The notes: generated from the letters alone by a model not told the origin. 64,000 nt of DNA from Actinomadura sp. DC4 (GCF_030406325.1 NZ_JAUEQY010000006.1:1-64000); one strand, 5' to 3'; shown: positions 1-8,394, numbered from the stretch's first letter. A program made the numbers and translations.

Positions 1-123
1 ACCAGACCATTGACCAGGGCCTCCACTGGTCGATCATCCGCCGCGAACATCAAGCCAGAGCCCGCCGAAGCCACTTCCGCCGACGCCTACGCCTCCAGGT
101 CATCCAGATCTAGGGATGTAGTA

Positions 124-387
124 CTAGGCCGAGCCGAGGAGATCCTCGAGGGCGTCGATCTCGACGGTGACGGCGAGGCGTAGCCACGACTCCAACTGCT
201 CGAGATCAGGGCACTCACTGATCCGGACCTGCGCCTCCTCCGACACCTCGATCCCATGCACCGACAACACGATCAACAGCACCCTCGCTGTCCCCTTGGC
301 CATTCCCGCGGCCATCCCCGCGGCCATCCCCATTTCGTAATGGCGGCGGGCGAAGTCGCTCTTGTACTTACCGGCTCCGGCGCTCAT
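124..387 (-). pseudogene. C-terminal remnant of an Rpn-like protein (tandem partial duplicate)
   Basis: This 87-residue frame matches only the last third of the 295-residue protein encoded immediately upstream on the same strand. Both have the KYKS/EYKS..ARR.Y segment, then a tetrapeptide repeat, a 'HGIEVSEEAQVRISECPDLEQLESWLRLA' type tail (compare IEVPEAALVQIRECTDLEQLDAWVRLA), and similar ends. Here the repeat is GMAA-type instead of GEAR-type. An in-frame TAG lies three codons before the ATG, so nothing N-terminal is encoded. I infer a partial tandem duplication that left the nuclease-like N-domain behind. It could still be expressed as a small protein, but no ribosome binding site is obvious. 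Confidence 0.5.
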
Positions 388-425
388 GAAGGCGGCCTAG
401 AGTCGGCGCACGCACCCGGTGTGCC

Positions 426-1313
426 TCATCGGCCGAACAGCTCCTCGACCGAGGCGCCCGTGGCGGCGAGCCGCACCCAGGCGTCCAGTTGCTCAAGATC
501 GGTGCACTCACGGATCTGAACCAGCGCCGCCTCCGGCACCTCGATTTCACGAGCCGACAGCGCGGCCAGCAACGCGCGCGCCTCGCCCCTGGCCTCGCCC
601 CTGGCCTCGCCCCTGGCCTCGCCCTCGACGATGCCTTCGCCGTAGTAGCGGCGGGCGTAGTTGCTCTTGTATTCGCGCGCCCGGGTCTCCAACATCGCCT
701 CCAGAAGCTCGCTGGCCGTCTCTGGGAGCACGGCGAGCACCTCATCAATATAACCTTGCGCCCGGTCAGGCTCTATTTTCTCCATGCCCTCGAGCATCGC
801 GGCGAGAACCTTGGCGCCGTTGGGTCCGGCTCCGTGGACCACGGCCGACATGACGGCGAGTTCGGGTACCGCCATGTCCGGGGTGGTCAGCTCGGGCACC
901 TCTTTCGGGCCCAGCACCAGCGGTGTGAGGACGAGCCCCGGATGGCCCAGCTCGATCGGCCGGCGTGCCCACTCGGCGACGCCGTTCTCCAGGCAGATCA
1001 CCAGGAGCAGGGCCGGGCGGCCCAAACGCGCGCGGGCGGTGGCGACGTAGGCGGGCCAGCTGTAGTGCTTGCGCCGGTCCGAACGTAACTGCACCTCGAC
1101 GATCACGGCCAGCTCGCGGTCTCCCCCGCCGACGGTGATCACGGCGTCCGCGTGGTACGACGCGGGTGTGTGTTCGCTCAGGTCGCCGGACTCGAGCCGG
1201 GCCTCGGTGCAGGCCGGCATGAGTCCCGACCGGACGCATTCCACCAGGTCCGCCGCCAGCGCCGGGCGCCTGCGGAGGAACTCGATCCACATCTCATGCT
1301 CACGGGTCGGCAC
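426..1313 (-). CDS. Rpn/PD-(D/E)XK-like nuclease-family protein with tetrapeptide-repeat linker
   Basis: A 295-residue protein of unknown function of a type common in actinomycetes. The N-terminal half has a PD-(D/E)XK-like pattern: an Asp in 'HADAVITV', then 'AVIVEVQL' with an acidic-x-Gln core, then Arg/Lys residues. This is the arrangement seen in Rpn-type recombination-promoting nucleases and transposase-derived proteins. Residues around 220-245 are four consecutive GEAR units, encoded by a 12-bp DNA repeat, and are followed by a conserved helical tail. The GTG at 1313 has no clear Shine-Dalgarno sequence; an in-frame ATG lies eight codons in. The nuclease assignment comes from motif shape only. 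A truncated paralogue follows directly downstream. Confidence 0.6.
   Translation of the reverse strand: MPTREHEMWIEFLRRRPALAADLVECVRSGLMPACTEARLESGDLSEHTPASYHADAVITVGGGDRELAVIVEVQLRSDRRKHYSWPAYVATARARLGRPALLLVICLENGVAEWARRPIELGHPGLVLTPLVLGPKEVPELTTPDMAVPELAVMSAVVHGAGPNGAKVLAAMLEGMEKIEPDRAQGYIDEVLAVLPETASELLEAMLETRAREYKSNYARRYYGEGIVEGEARGEARGEARGEARALLAALSAREIEVPEAALVQIRECTDLEQLDAWVRLAATGASVEELFGR
581..625. repeat. 12-bp tandem repeat (3.75 copies) encoding GEAR units
   Basis: The unit CCTCGCCCCTGG is repeated without error at 581-592, 593-604 and 605-616, with a partial copy to 625. On the minus strand it encodes the Gly-Glu-Ala-Arg linker of the Rpn-like protein. A whole-codon unit can expand or contract without a frameshift. 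Confidence 0.9.
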
Positions 1314-1360
1314 GCAGGTAATACTAACGGTAGCCGACCGTATACGGGGAGTAAAACGCG

Positions 1361-1392
1361 CGAGACCCCCGCCGGAGATGGCGGGGGTCTCG
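1361..1392 (-). terminator. Intrinsic terminator of the phosphofructokinase gene
   Basis: A perfect 13-bp inverted repeat (1361-1373 and 1380-1392, six-base loop) lies 14 bp past the phosphofructokinase stop. On the minus strand it is followed by CGCGTTTTAC. Confidence 0.8.
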
Positions 1393-1406
1393 GACGACAG
1401 AGGTGC

Positions 1407-2432
1407 TCAGCCGAAGAAGACCTCGGACTCGGTGTAACGCTCGGCCGGGACGGTCTTGAGCTCGTCCGTGGCCGCGCTCAGGTCCACCCGCTTGATGTCG
1501 GTGCCGTTCAGGCCGACCATCTTGCCGAAGTCGCCGTCGTGCACGGCGTCGATGGCGTGCAGGCCGAAACGCGTGGCCAGGACACGGTCGAACGCCGTCG
1601 GGGTGCCGCCGCGCTGGATGTGGCCGAGGACCGTCGTACGGGCCTCCTTGCCGGTGCGCTTCTCGATCTCGGCGGCCAGGCGCTCGCCGATGCCGCCCAG
1701 GCGCACGTGGCCGAACGCGTCGAGCTCCTGGTTCTGGGTGTCCATCTGGCCGTCGGCCGGGTGGGCGCCCTCGGCGACCACGATGATCGGCGCGTAGCGC
1801 GTCTTGAAGCGGCTCTCGACGTAGCCGCAGACCTTCTCGATGTCGAAGGGGCGCTCGGGGATCAGGATGACGTTGGCGCCGGAGGCCATGCCCGCGTGCA
1901 GCGCGATCCAGCCCGCGTGGCGGCCCATGACCTCGCAGATCAGCGCGCGGTGGTGCGACTCGGCCGTCGTGTGCAGCCGGTCGATCGCCTCCATCGCGAT
2001 GTTGACCGCGGTGTCGAAGCCGAACGTGTAGTCGGTGGCGTTGAGGTCGTTGTCGATCGTCTTCGGCACGCCGACGACCTTGACCCCGCGGTCGTGCAGC
2101 TGCCGCGCCACCCCGAGGGTGTCCTCGCCGCCGATGGCGATGAGCGCGTCGACGCCCAGCCCGGCGAGGTTGTCCTTGATCCGCTCGACGCCGCCCTCGA
2201 TCTTGACCGGGTTCGTACGCGACGAGCCGAGGATGGTGCCGCCGCGCGGCAGGATGCCACGTACGGCCTGCACGTCCAGCGGAAGGGTGTCCCCCTCGAG
2301 GGGACCACGCCACCCGTCGCGGAAGCCGACGAACTCGTATCCGTAGACCTGTACGCCCTTGCGGACCACTGCGCGGATGACGGCGTTCAGGCCGGGGCAG
2401 TCACCGCCGCCGGTCAGCACTCCGACACGCAT
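1407..2432 (-). CDS. 6-phosphofructokinase, probably diphosphate-dependent
   Basis: Phosphorylates fructose 6-phosphate in glycolysis. The 341-residue chain has the PFK signatures GGGDCPGLNAVIR at the N-terminus, PKTIDNDL around residues 123-130, MGRHAGW, and the C-terminal GHIQRGG. Counting from the chosen start, residue 104 is Asp (GGEDTLG) and residue 124 is Lys (VPKTIDND). In this family Asp104/Lys124 marks PPi-dependent enzymes, whereas Gly104 marks ATP-dependent ones, so PPi is the likely phosphoryl donor (family knowledge plus inference). I chose ATG 2432, preceded by GAGGAG, over the GTG/ATG upstream at 2453. It is a single gene with its own terminator. Confidence 0.9.
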   Translation of the reverse strand: MRVGVLTGGGDCPGLNAVIRAVVRKGVQVYGYEFVGFRDGWRGPLEGDTLPLDVQAVRGILPRGGTILGSSRTNPVKIEGGVERIKDNLAGLGVDALIAIGGEDTLGVARQLHDRGVKVVGVPKTIDNDLNATDYTFGFDTAVNIAMEAIDRLHTTAESHHRALICEVMGRHAGWIALHAGMASGANVILIPERPFDIEKVCGYVESRFKTRYAPIIVVAEGAHPADGQMDTQNQELDAFGHVRLGGIGERLAAEIEKRTGKEARTTVLGHIQRGGTPTAFDRVLATRFGLHAIDAVHDGDFGKMVGLNGTDIKRVDLSAATDELKTVPAERYTESEVFFG

Positions 2433-2908
2433 GCCAACTCCTCTTCGAACCATGGGACTGACCCGACCAAGAGTAATGGCCAGGAGACTGTGGATGCGGC
2501 ATCACGCATGAGACCGCGATTGGTCTAGACCATATCGGATAAAAGTGGTCCCCATCAGCCCACTACGAAGAGATCCCCCTTACCGTCCGGTATCCGTACA
2601 CCCCGGGCCAGACGGGTTCGGCGGACGGCCGCCTCACGGCCTCCGTACCGTAACCGCCGGTTCGCATGGGACGCCGGCACCGGCCTGGTGGAGAATAGGG
2701 GCAGGACCCCCCTTGACGGCCGGTAAAACACCCTCCCACCCCGTCTCAGGTGTACGCCCGGAGACCGAACTGAGAGATGATGGTCATCTTCCCAACCCGG
2801 GACCCGCATCGCCCACCATCCGCAGCCGCAACCTTTTGGCCAATCAGAGTTGTTCCGGCCGTAGGCTCATCAGAGGCGTCGGTCGACGGGAGTTCGAGGG
2901 GAGGCGCC
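2433..2908. other. Intergenic region, divergent promoters likely
   Basis: About 475 bp between phosphofructokinase and the next plus-strand genes. No convincing coding frame is present. It should hold the promoter of the phosphofructokinase gene at its left end and that of the membrane-protein gene at its right end. I could not assign unambiguous -35/-10 boxes. Confidence 0.5.
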
Positions 2909-2995
2909 ATGGCGTTCACGCCGGGCGTCCGGTCGGAGGATACGGGCGCGTCGTGCGGCGGCTCCGGCCTCACGCAGAGGGGATCCGGCCGATGA
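2909..2995 (+). CDS. Possible 28-residue leader peptide coupled to the next gene
   Basis: The ATG at 2909 is preceded by a strong Shine-Dalgarno sequence (GGGGAGG, six-base spacing) and reads 28 codons. Its TGA overlaps the ATG of the following membrane-protein gene in an ATGA arrangement, typical of translational coupling. The peptide is hydrophilic and Gly/Ser-rich, with no recognisable domain. It could be a small protein, a leader, or an accidental frame. Confidence 0.35.
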   Translation: MAFTPGVRSEDTGASCGGSGLTQRGSGR

Positions 2996-3711
2996 GCCGG
3001 CGCGGCAACGGACTCACGGCGGACGCCTACGTGCCACTCGCCGACCTGACACCGCAGCTCGCCGACGCGATGCTGGCCGCGCTGCGGGAGGCGGGCATCG
3101 CCGCGTACGCGGTGCCGGCGCCGGGCGAGACCGGGGGCTACCTGGACGTACGCCTGCCGGAGGAGCCGACGGACCGGTTGTACGCCGACGCGAGCGCCAA
3201 GTCTGCGGCCGAGGAGATCCTGGAGACCCGGCTGCCCGAGCTGCGGGCCGACTACGCGGCCTCGCGCGATGAGGACCAGATCTTCGCCGAGATCGTCGCG
3301 TCCTTCGACCGCCCCTCGGCCACCGGCGAGACGCCGTGGCCGGCCGAGGAGAACATCGACGAGACCCCCGACGAAACCACCGAGGAACCCGCCGAGGAGC
3401 CGCCGGGCGAGTCGACCGGGGAGCTCACGCTGACGGCCCGCGTCGTCAAGCCCGCCACCGACGACGATGACGACGACCACTTCATCCCTCCTCCCCCGCC
3501 GCCGCTGCCCAAGCCCGACGCGATGACACGCTTCGCCTGGATCGCCCTGCTCGGCGGCCCGGTCTACCTGGTGGCCTCGGTATTCCTGAGCTGGGAGGTG
3601 CCGAGCTGGGCGGCGTTCGCCGCGGTCGCGGCCTTCATCGGCGGCTTCGTGGCCCTGGTGCTGCGCATGGGCGACGAACCCCCGGAGGACGACGACGGCG
3701 CCGTCGTCTGA
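2992..3711 (+). CDS. Conserved membrane protein with acidic middle region
   Basis: A 239-residue protein I do not recognise by name. The N-terminal ~90 residues form a soluble alpha/beta-like segment (AYVPLADLTPQLADAMLAAL...). The middle is low-complexity and acidic (repeated E-E-P/T, then a run of six Asp), followed by a poly-Pro stretch. The C-terminus has two adjacent hydrophobic helices at about residues 175-225 and an acidic tail. I infer a bitopic hairpin membrane protein. The start at 2992 has AGAGGGG about nine bases upstream and overlaps the stop of a possible leader ORF. The longer in-frame extension back to 2545 is unlikely. Confidence 0.6.
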   Translation: MSRRGNGLTADAYVPLADLTPQLADAMLAALREAGIAAYAVPAPGETGGYLDVRLPEEPTDRLYADASAKSAAEEILETRLPELRADYAASRDEDQIFAEIVASFDRPSATGETPWPAEENIDETPDETTEEPAEEPPGESTGELTLTARVVKPATDDDDDDHFIPPPPPPLPKPDAMTRFAWIALLGGPVYLVASVFLSWEVPSWAAFAAVAAFIGGFVALVLRMGDEPPEDDDGAVV

Positions 3712-4103
3712 AGGCCCGGGGCCAGGGCGGAAGAAATCCGTCACGCCCGGGTTCGGTCCCTCGGGCCGGGATGCGGCCCGCCGGCCCGGCCGCCCTCCGC
3801 CGGCCCGGCCGGCTACCACGGGCACGCCGCGCCGGCCGACCCCGAAAGCCTGGGCGAGGTTCGCGTAACCGGCCGCCACCCCCTCCTGCAAGCACAGGAA
3901 GAGGCCCGTACGGCCGGCTCGGGGCGTCCACATCGCCGCCCGCAGGGCACGAGCCGACGGTCGAGGAGGCCGCCCGGTCCAGCGGCCATGACGGCCGTGG
4001 CGGCGCTCGCCTTGCTGCGCGAGTCCTCGAACCCCACCATCATGCTGACGGTCCAGACCGCCGGCCGGGCATCAAGGTCGACGCACGCCCACGACAAGGC
4101 CCC
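3712..4103. other. Intergenic, no gene seen
   Basis: About 390 bp between convergent genes. It contains GC-rich palindromic stretches (for example around 3776-3800), but no frame with plausible start, composition and family resemblance. A 94-codon minus-strand frame at 3813-4097 is judged accidental. Confidence 0.5.
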
Positions 4104-4805
4104 TCAGCGGACGCGCAGCTCGGCCAGTAGCGGGCGGTGGTCGGTGGCGAGTGGATAGTCCGCCAGAAGCTCCGGCTCGTCGGGTACGCCGCAGCGTACG
4201 ATCTCGATCCCGGAGTCGGCGAAGACGCCGTCGATGCGGGTGAGGGGCACGGTGGCGCTGTAGGTCGCCCCCTGCCCGGACGGCGCGGTCGCGAAGCCGT
4301 CGCTGAAGCGCTTCGCCAGGAAGTCCCACGTCGCCCCGCCGGGCTCCTCGTTGATGTCGCCCGCCAGCACGACCGGCGCCTGGAAGTGCTCCCGCGCCTC
4401 GTCCAGCTCGGCCGCGATCTCCTCCGCGTGCCGCAGGCGCGGGCGGTCGGCCAGGTCCAGGTGGACGCTGGCCGCCACCAGCCGAGCGCCGCCGACCTCC
4501 AGCAGGCCCAGCACCAGCCCGCGGCGGTGCAGGCCCGGCACCGGCGACAGCAGCCGGTGCCGCCGGTGCAGGAGGGCCGTACGGGGCCCGGCGTACAGCT
4601 CCAGGCCCGCGGGCCTGGAGCGTACCGCCAGGCCCAGTGACGTCTTGCGGGCCAGCCACCGCCGCTTGCGCAGCCAGAACGCGAAGCGCGGCGCCTCCTG
4701 CACGCAGGCGACGTCCGGCTCCAGGCGGCGGATCACCCGGGCCAGCGCGGCGCGGTCGTCGCGCATCGACCGGATGTTGTAGCTCAGCAGCCGGATCGTC
4801 GCCAA
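4104..4805 (-). CDS. Endonuclease/exonuclease/phosphatase (EEP) family hydrolase
   Basis: A 233-residue metal-dependent phosphohydrolase of the EEP fold. Motifs in order are LLSYNIRSM (Asn), CVQEAPR (metal-binding Glu), SVHLDL, AGDINEEPGG (Asp/Asn), and the C-terminal ATDHRPL with the catalytic Asp-His pair. The substrate cannot be told from sequence. I place the start at TTG 4805, which gives 'ATIRLLSYN' at the N-terminus and lies eight bases after the glucokinase stop, suggesting coupling. Upstream in-frame ATG/GTG codons would run deep into glucokinase. It is the last gene of the glucokinase run. Confidence 0.8.
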   Translation of the reverse strand: MATIRLLSYNIRSMRDDRAALARVIRRLEPDVACVQEAPRFAFWLRKRRWLARKTSLGLAVRSRPAGLELYAGPRTALLHRRHRLLSPVPGLHRRGLVLGLLEVGGARLVAASVHLDLADRPRLRHAEEIAAELDEAREHFQAPVVLAGDINEEPGGATWDFLAKRFSDGFATAPSGQGATYSATVPLTRIDGVFADSGIEIVRCGVPDEPELLADYPLATDHRPLLAELRVR

Positions 4806-4813
4806 GGGCGGGC

Positions 4814-5761
4814 TCAGCGCAGACGCGCCAGGTCCGCGGCGCCGACGATGCCGGCGTCCGGGCCCAGCTCGGCCATCCGGATGTCGGCGAAGACGCGGTG
4901 GCCCCGGCCGGTCAGGGCGTTCTCGAAGGCGGCGCGGGCCGGGTGAAGCAGGAGGTCTCCCGCCTCCGACAGGCCGCCGCCGATGATGAACGCACCCGGG
5001 TCCAGGATCGCGGCGAGGTCGGCCATGCCCTGCCCGACCCAGACGGCCACGCTGCGGAAGCACTCCAGCGCCGCCGTGTCGCCGCCGCGCGCCGCCTCGG
5101 TGATCTCCGGGCCGCTGATGCCCTCCGGCGAACCGTCGCCGAGTTCGAGCAGCCGCCCGGCCAGTGCCGGGGACACCCGTGCCAGCTCGCGGGCCTCGGC
5201 CACGAGGGCGTTGCCCGAGGCGTACTGCTCCCAGCAGCCGCGATTGCCGCAGCCGCAGCGCCGCCCGTCGGGCACGACACGGAAGTGGCCGAACTCCCCG
5301 CCGATGCCGAACCGGCCGCGGTAGAGCTCGCCGTCCATGATCAGGCCGCCGCCGATGCCGGTGCCGAGGGTGATGAGCGTGATGTGGTCCTCACCGCGCC
5401 CGGCACCGAACTTGGCCTCGCCCCAGGCGGTGGCGTTGGCGTCGTTCTCGACGATGACCGGCAGCCCGACCTGACTCTCGACCTTCTTCTTGATCGGCTC
5501 GTCGCGCCAGGCGAGGTTGGGCGCGAACAGCACCGTGGACCGGCTCTCGTCCACGAAGCCCGCCGCGCCGAGGCCGACCGCCTCGACCTCGTCGAACTTT
5601 CCCTTGAGGATGTCGACGACCTCGGCGATGACCGCCGCGGTCTCGTGCGGGCTGGTCGAGGGCGTCGGGCGACGCAGCTTCTCGATGATCCGGCCGCGGT
5701 CGTCGACCACTCCGGCGGCGACCTTGGTGCCGCCGACATCCACTCCAATGGTGAGCGTCAT
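4814..5761 (-). CDS. glkA: ROK-family glucokinase
   Basis: Phosphorylates glucose with ATP and in actinomycetes also takes part in carbon-catabolite repression. The 315 residues begin with the phosphate-binding loop GVDVGGTK. ENDANATAWGE follows around residue 105, then GTGIGGG, EFGH, and the ROK zinc motif CGCGNRGCWEQYASG around residues 168-182. Length and motifs match streptomycete glucokinase. It lies between a DUF5304-type gene upstream and an EEP hydrolase downstream, both very close, so the three probably form one transcript. Confidence 0.93.
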   Translation of the reverse strand: MTLTIGVDVGGTKVAAGVVDDRGRIIEKLRRPTPSTSPHETAAVIAEVVDILKGKFDEVEAVGLGAAGFVDESRSTVLFAPNLAWRDEPIKKKVESQVGLPVIVENDANATAWGEAKFGAGRGEDHITLITLGTGIGGGLIMDGELYRGRFGIGGEFGHFRVVPDGRRCGCGNRGCWEQYASGNALVAEARELARVSPALAGRLLELGDGSPEGISGPEITEAARGGDTAALECFRSVAVWVGQGMADLAAILDPGAFIIGGGLSEAGDLLLHPARAAFENALTGRGHRVFADIRMAELGPDAGIVGAADLARLR

Positions 5762-5774
5762 CGACGCGGGCCCC

Positions 5775-6125
5775 CTAGTCGCTGTGCGGCCGGCCGCCGT
5801 CGGCCGGTTCCTCGCCCGGCTCCTGGCGCGGCGGACGCGTCCGCTCGAACCCCGCCACCGCCTCGCGTACCGCCGCGTAGAGCGACTCGCCGGCCGACAT
5901 CACGTGGCTGACGACGTCGGGACCCGACGTACGCGAGGCCGCGATCGCCCGGCAGACCGGGCAGTACCGGCACTCCGGTGCGCCGGTCGCGATGTGCTCG
6001 CCCCAGGCGTCACTCGTCGCCTCGCTCCACACGTCTCCGGAGGCCGCGCCGCCGCTCATCTTCTTACGCAGCGTCTCGGCGAGGCGTACGGCCTCAAACA
6101 GCACCGATGCTGGCTGTTCACTCAT
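5775..6125 (-). CDS. DUF5304-type conserved actinobacterial protein
   Basis: A 116-residue soluble protein next to glucokinase, as in streptomycetes. A CRYCPVCRAI segment around residues 52-61 carries two CxxC-like cysteine pairs that could bind a metal. The N-terminal part is helical and the C-terminal 25 residues are charged and probably disordered. Function is unknown. The stop is 13 bases before the glucokinase start, consistent with co-transcription. Confidence 0.75.
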   Translation of the reverse strand: MSEQPASVLFEAVRLAETLRKKMSGGAASGDVWSEATSDAWGEHIATGAPECRYCPVCRAIAASRTSGPDVVSHVMSAGESLYAAVREAVAGFERTRPPRQEPGEEPADGGRPHSD

Positions 6126-6214
6126 GGAGTCATCATCTACCTAATCGTTCGACGTGAGACGGTACCGCCTCGGAGGCGTCCGTGGCGCGCAGAAGCGGGG
6201 TCAACTGTCACGGT

Positions 6215-6649
6215 CTATGCCTCGACGCGCCGTTTGAGCCCTTTGAGAGCCGTCTCGATTATCCGCTTCTCCGCCTTCCGCCGGACCATGCCGATCATCG
6301 GGATCCGCACGTCGACCGCGAGCTCGTAGGTCACCTCGGTGCTCCCATCGGCCGGGGCGAGGCGGTATGCCCCGGTCATGCCGGTCAGCATCGTGCCCGC
6401 CTCGGCGAGGTTCCAGTGCACCGCGTCGTCGCCGGCCCAGTCGTAGGCCAGGACGTAGGTGTCCCTGATCGGCCCGGCCTCCAACGTGATCCGCACCTGG
6501 TCGGCCCGCCCGTCCTCGGCCGTCGAGACGACCTCGGCGGCGGTGATGCCCTCGGCCCATCCAGGGTATGCGGGAAAGTCGGCGATGACCGCCATCACCT
6601 CAGGCGCGGAGGCGTTGATCGTGATGCTCGAACTCGTCCGATCCGCCAT
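6215..6649 (-). CDS. SRPBCC (START/Bet v1-like) ligand-binding protein
   Basis: A 144-residue protein with the polyketide-cyclase/SRPBCC pattern: an N-terminal SSITINASAPEVMAVIADFPAYPGW and a C-terminal amphipathic helix KRIIETALKGLKRRVEA. The fold makes a hydrophobic cavity; the ligand is unknown. The ATG at 6649 with AAAGGACG upstream is preferred over the longer frame from 6673. It lies between a metallophosphoesterase gene upstream and the DUF5304 gene downstream, all on the minus strand, so it is probably part of the same run. Confidence 0.8.
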   Translation of the reverse strand: MADRTSSSITINASAPEVMAVIADFPAYPGWAEGITAAEVVSTAEDGRADQVRITLEAGPIRDTYVLAYDWAGDDAVHWNLAEAGTMLTGMTGAYRLAPADGSTEVTYELAVDVRIPMIGMVRRKAEKRIIETALKGLKRRVEA

Positions 6650-6694
6650 CAGCACGTCCTTTCGTCGGCACATTTTCTTCCGGGAGCGTAGTCG

Positions 6695-7462
6695 TTACCA
6701 CTCCAGGACGTAGGGAGCGCCGCGAGCGCGGAAATGCCCGACGTTGACGCACTCGGTGCGGCCGATGCGCATCCGGCGGGCGAGCGGCTGGTGGACGTGG
6801 CCGAAAAGCACGTAGCGCGGCTGGGTCTCGTGGATCGCCGCCAGCACCGCCTCGCTGCCGCGCTCGAAGCGCCGCGCGACGGTGTCGTACAGGAGTTCGG
6901 GTACGGCCGGCGGGATGTGGCAGCACAGGACGTCGACGGCACCGACGGCCGCGACCTTCGCGGCGTAGGTCTCGTCGTCCACCTCGTAGGGCGTGCGGTA
7001 GCGCGTGCGCAGCCCGCCGCCGACGAAGCCGAACCGCAGGCCGCCGATCTCGGCCGTCTCCCCGTCGAGCACCCGGTGGCCCTCGCGGAGGTTCTCCGCG
7101 TACATGTGCGGGATGTCGACGTTGCCGTAGGTGAGGTAGGCCGGTTCCGGCATCGCCGCGAACAGCGCCTTGTACTGCCGCCGGACCGCCGCCTCGATGT
7201 GCGCGCGCGGCTCGCCGTCGAGGGAGGCCCACAGCCCCTGGGAGAACTCCCGCGCCTCCTCGAAGCGCTTCTGGGTGCGCAGCGAGATGAACGTGTCGGC
7301 GTTCCGCTCGCCGAACAGGTCGGCGAAGATGCCCTGCCCGTGGTCCTCGTAGTCGATGAAGAGAACCAGGTCGCCGAGGCACACCAGCGCGTCGGCTCCG
7401 TCGCCGGCACCGGCGAGCGCGTCCACTCGCCCGTGAACGTCACTCACCACATGAACCCGCAT
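6695..7462 (-). CDS. Calcineurin-like metallophosphoesterase
   Basis: A 255-residue phosphoesterase with the full dimetal motif series: SDVHG near the N-terminus, CLGDLVLF, TYGNVD (the GN-x-D/E motif), CCHIPP and the C-terminal GHVHQP. Substrate is unknown; related proteins act on phosphodiesters or phosphoproteins. Either TTG 7468 or ATG 7462 could start it. I chose the ATG, which puts the beta-strand of the first motif right at the N-terminus. Confidence 0.8.
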   Translation of the reverse strand: MRVHVVSDVHGRVDALAGAGDGADALVCLGDLVLFIDYEDHGQGIFADLFGERNADTFISLRTQKRFEEAREFSQGLWASLDGEPRAHIEAAVRRQYKALFAAMPEPAYLTYGNVDIPHMYAENLREGHRVLDGETAEIGGLRFGFVGGGLRTRYRTPYEVDDETYAAKVAAVGAVDVLCCHIPPAVPELLYDTVARRFERGSEAVLAAIHETQPRYVLFGHVHQPLARRMRIGRTECVNVGHFRARGAPYVLEW

Positions 7463-7491
7463 GGGCAAACCCTATTCCGGACCCGCGGCGT

Positions 7492-8181
7492 TCAGACGCA
7501 CGGCGACGCGTCGACCAGCGTCCGCCAGTCCCGTACGAGGGCGGCGTCCACCGTGTTGACCCCGGAGACGCCCGCACGGCGGACGGCGGCGCCGACGTGG
7601 AAGGCGTCCACTCCGGCCGCGACGAGCACGGCCACGTGCTTGCGCCGCAGGCCGCCGCCGGCGAGCACGAGCGACGCGTGCGAGGCGGTTCGCCGCAGCA
7701 GCACCGCCATGCCGGCCTCCACGCCGCGCGGCGACCCGGCGGACAGGACCGCGTCCAGGCCGGGCAGGTCCGCGATGGCCGCCCACGCGGAGTCGAGGCA
7801 CGCGGCGTTGTCGACGGCGCGGTGGAACGTCCACGGCAGCGGCGCGACGGCGTCGGCGAGCTTCATCGTGGCCGCGACGTCGACGGTGCCGGTCGCGCTC
7901 AGGAAGCCGAAGACGAAACCGTCCGCGCCGCACTCGGCGTGCTCGCCCGCCGCGCGCCGCAGCCGGTCCAGCTCCGGGCCGGTCGTACGGAAGCCGGTCT
8001 TGGCCCGCAGCATGACGCGCATGGGCAGTGACGTGGCACGGCGGACCACGGCGACGGTGCACGGATCGGGCGACAGCCCACCGGCCCGTACGTCCGCCAC
8101 GACCTCGATCCGGTCGGCGCCGCCCGCCTCGGCGGCCTCCGCGTCGGCCTCGGTCTGCGTTATGACCTCGAGCAGCGACAT
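7492..8181 (-). CDS. cutC: CutC-family protein
   Basis: A 229-residue TIM-barrel protein of the CutC family: LLEVITQTEADAEAAEAGGADRIEV at the N-terminus, RVMLRAKTGF, DGFVFGFL, and WTFHRAVD in the middle. The family was named for copper homeostasis in E. coli, but its biochemical role remains unsettled. The ATG at 8181 has GGGGAGGAAG directly upstream. A 43-codon N-terminal extension in the same frame is not supported. Confidence 0.85.
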   Translation of the reverse strand: MSLLEVITQTEADAEAAEAGGADRIEVVADVRAGGLSPDPCTVAVVRRATSLPMRVMLRAKTGFRTTGPELDRLRRAAGEHAECGADGFVFGFLSATGTVDVAATMKLADAVAPLPWTFHRAVDNAACLDSAWAAIADLPGLDAVLSAGSPRGVEAGMAVLLRRTASHASLVLAGGGLRRKHVAVLVAAGVDAFHVGAAVRRAGVSGVNTVDAALVRDWRTLVDASPCV

Positions 8182-8382
8182 CTTCCTCCCCGGTTCACAG
8201 CGGACGAGCGCACATTCTCGCGGCGCCTGGGACCCACGCGGACCGGATTGACCTGGTCTTTGTCCGGGCAGGCCATGCTGGGGACGCCATGCCGACCGCC
8301 CTTCCAGCATGACGCGGCCGTGGTGAACGAGTGCGTCAACCGGTGATAAGAAGAAATGCGAGACGCGTCACCCGCCGAAGGC

Positions 8383-8394
8383 TACCGATCGGTA
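8383..8394. promoter_or_regulatory. Perfect 12-bp palindrome upstream of acyl-CoA ligase
   Basis: TACCGATCGGTA reads the same on both strands and sits about 55 bp before the GTG of the fatty-acyl-CoA ligase gene. Palindromes of this form are typical TetR-family operators on lipid-metabolism genes. That role is an inference. Confidence 0.4.

Noticed and set aside
3-113. Short plus-strand frame ending at TAG 111-113 (contains HWSIIRREHQARARR)
   Set aside because: It could be the end of a transposase or recombinase gene cut by the window edge, but 36 residues without a diagnostic motif are too few to call.
3813-4097. 94-codon minus-strand frame
   Set aside because: Composition is Arg/Cys-rich and no ribosome binding site or homology pattern is visible.
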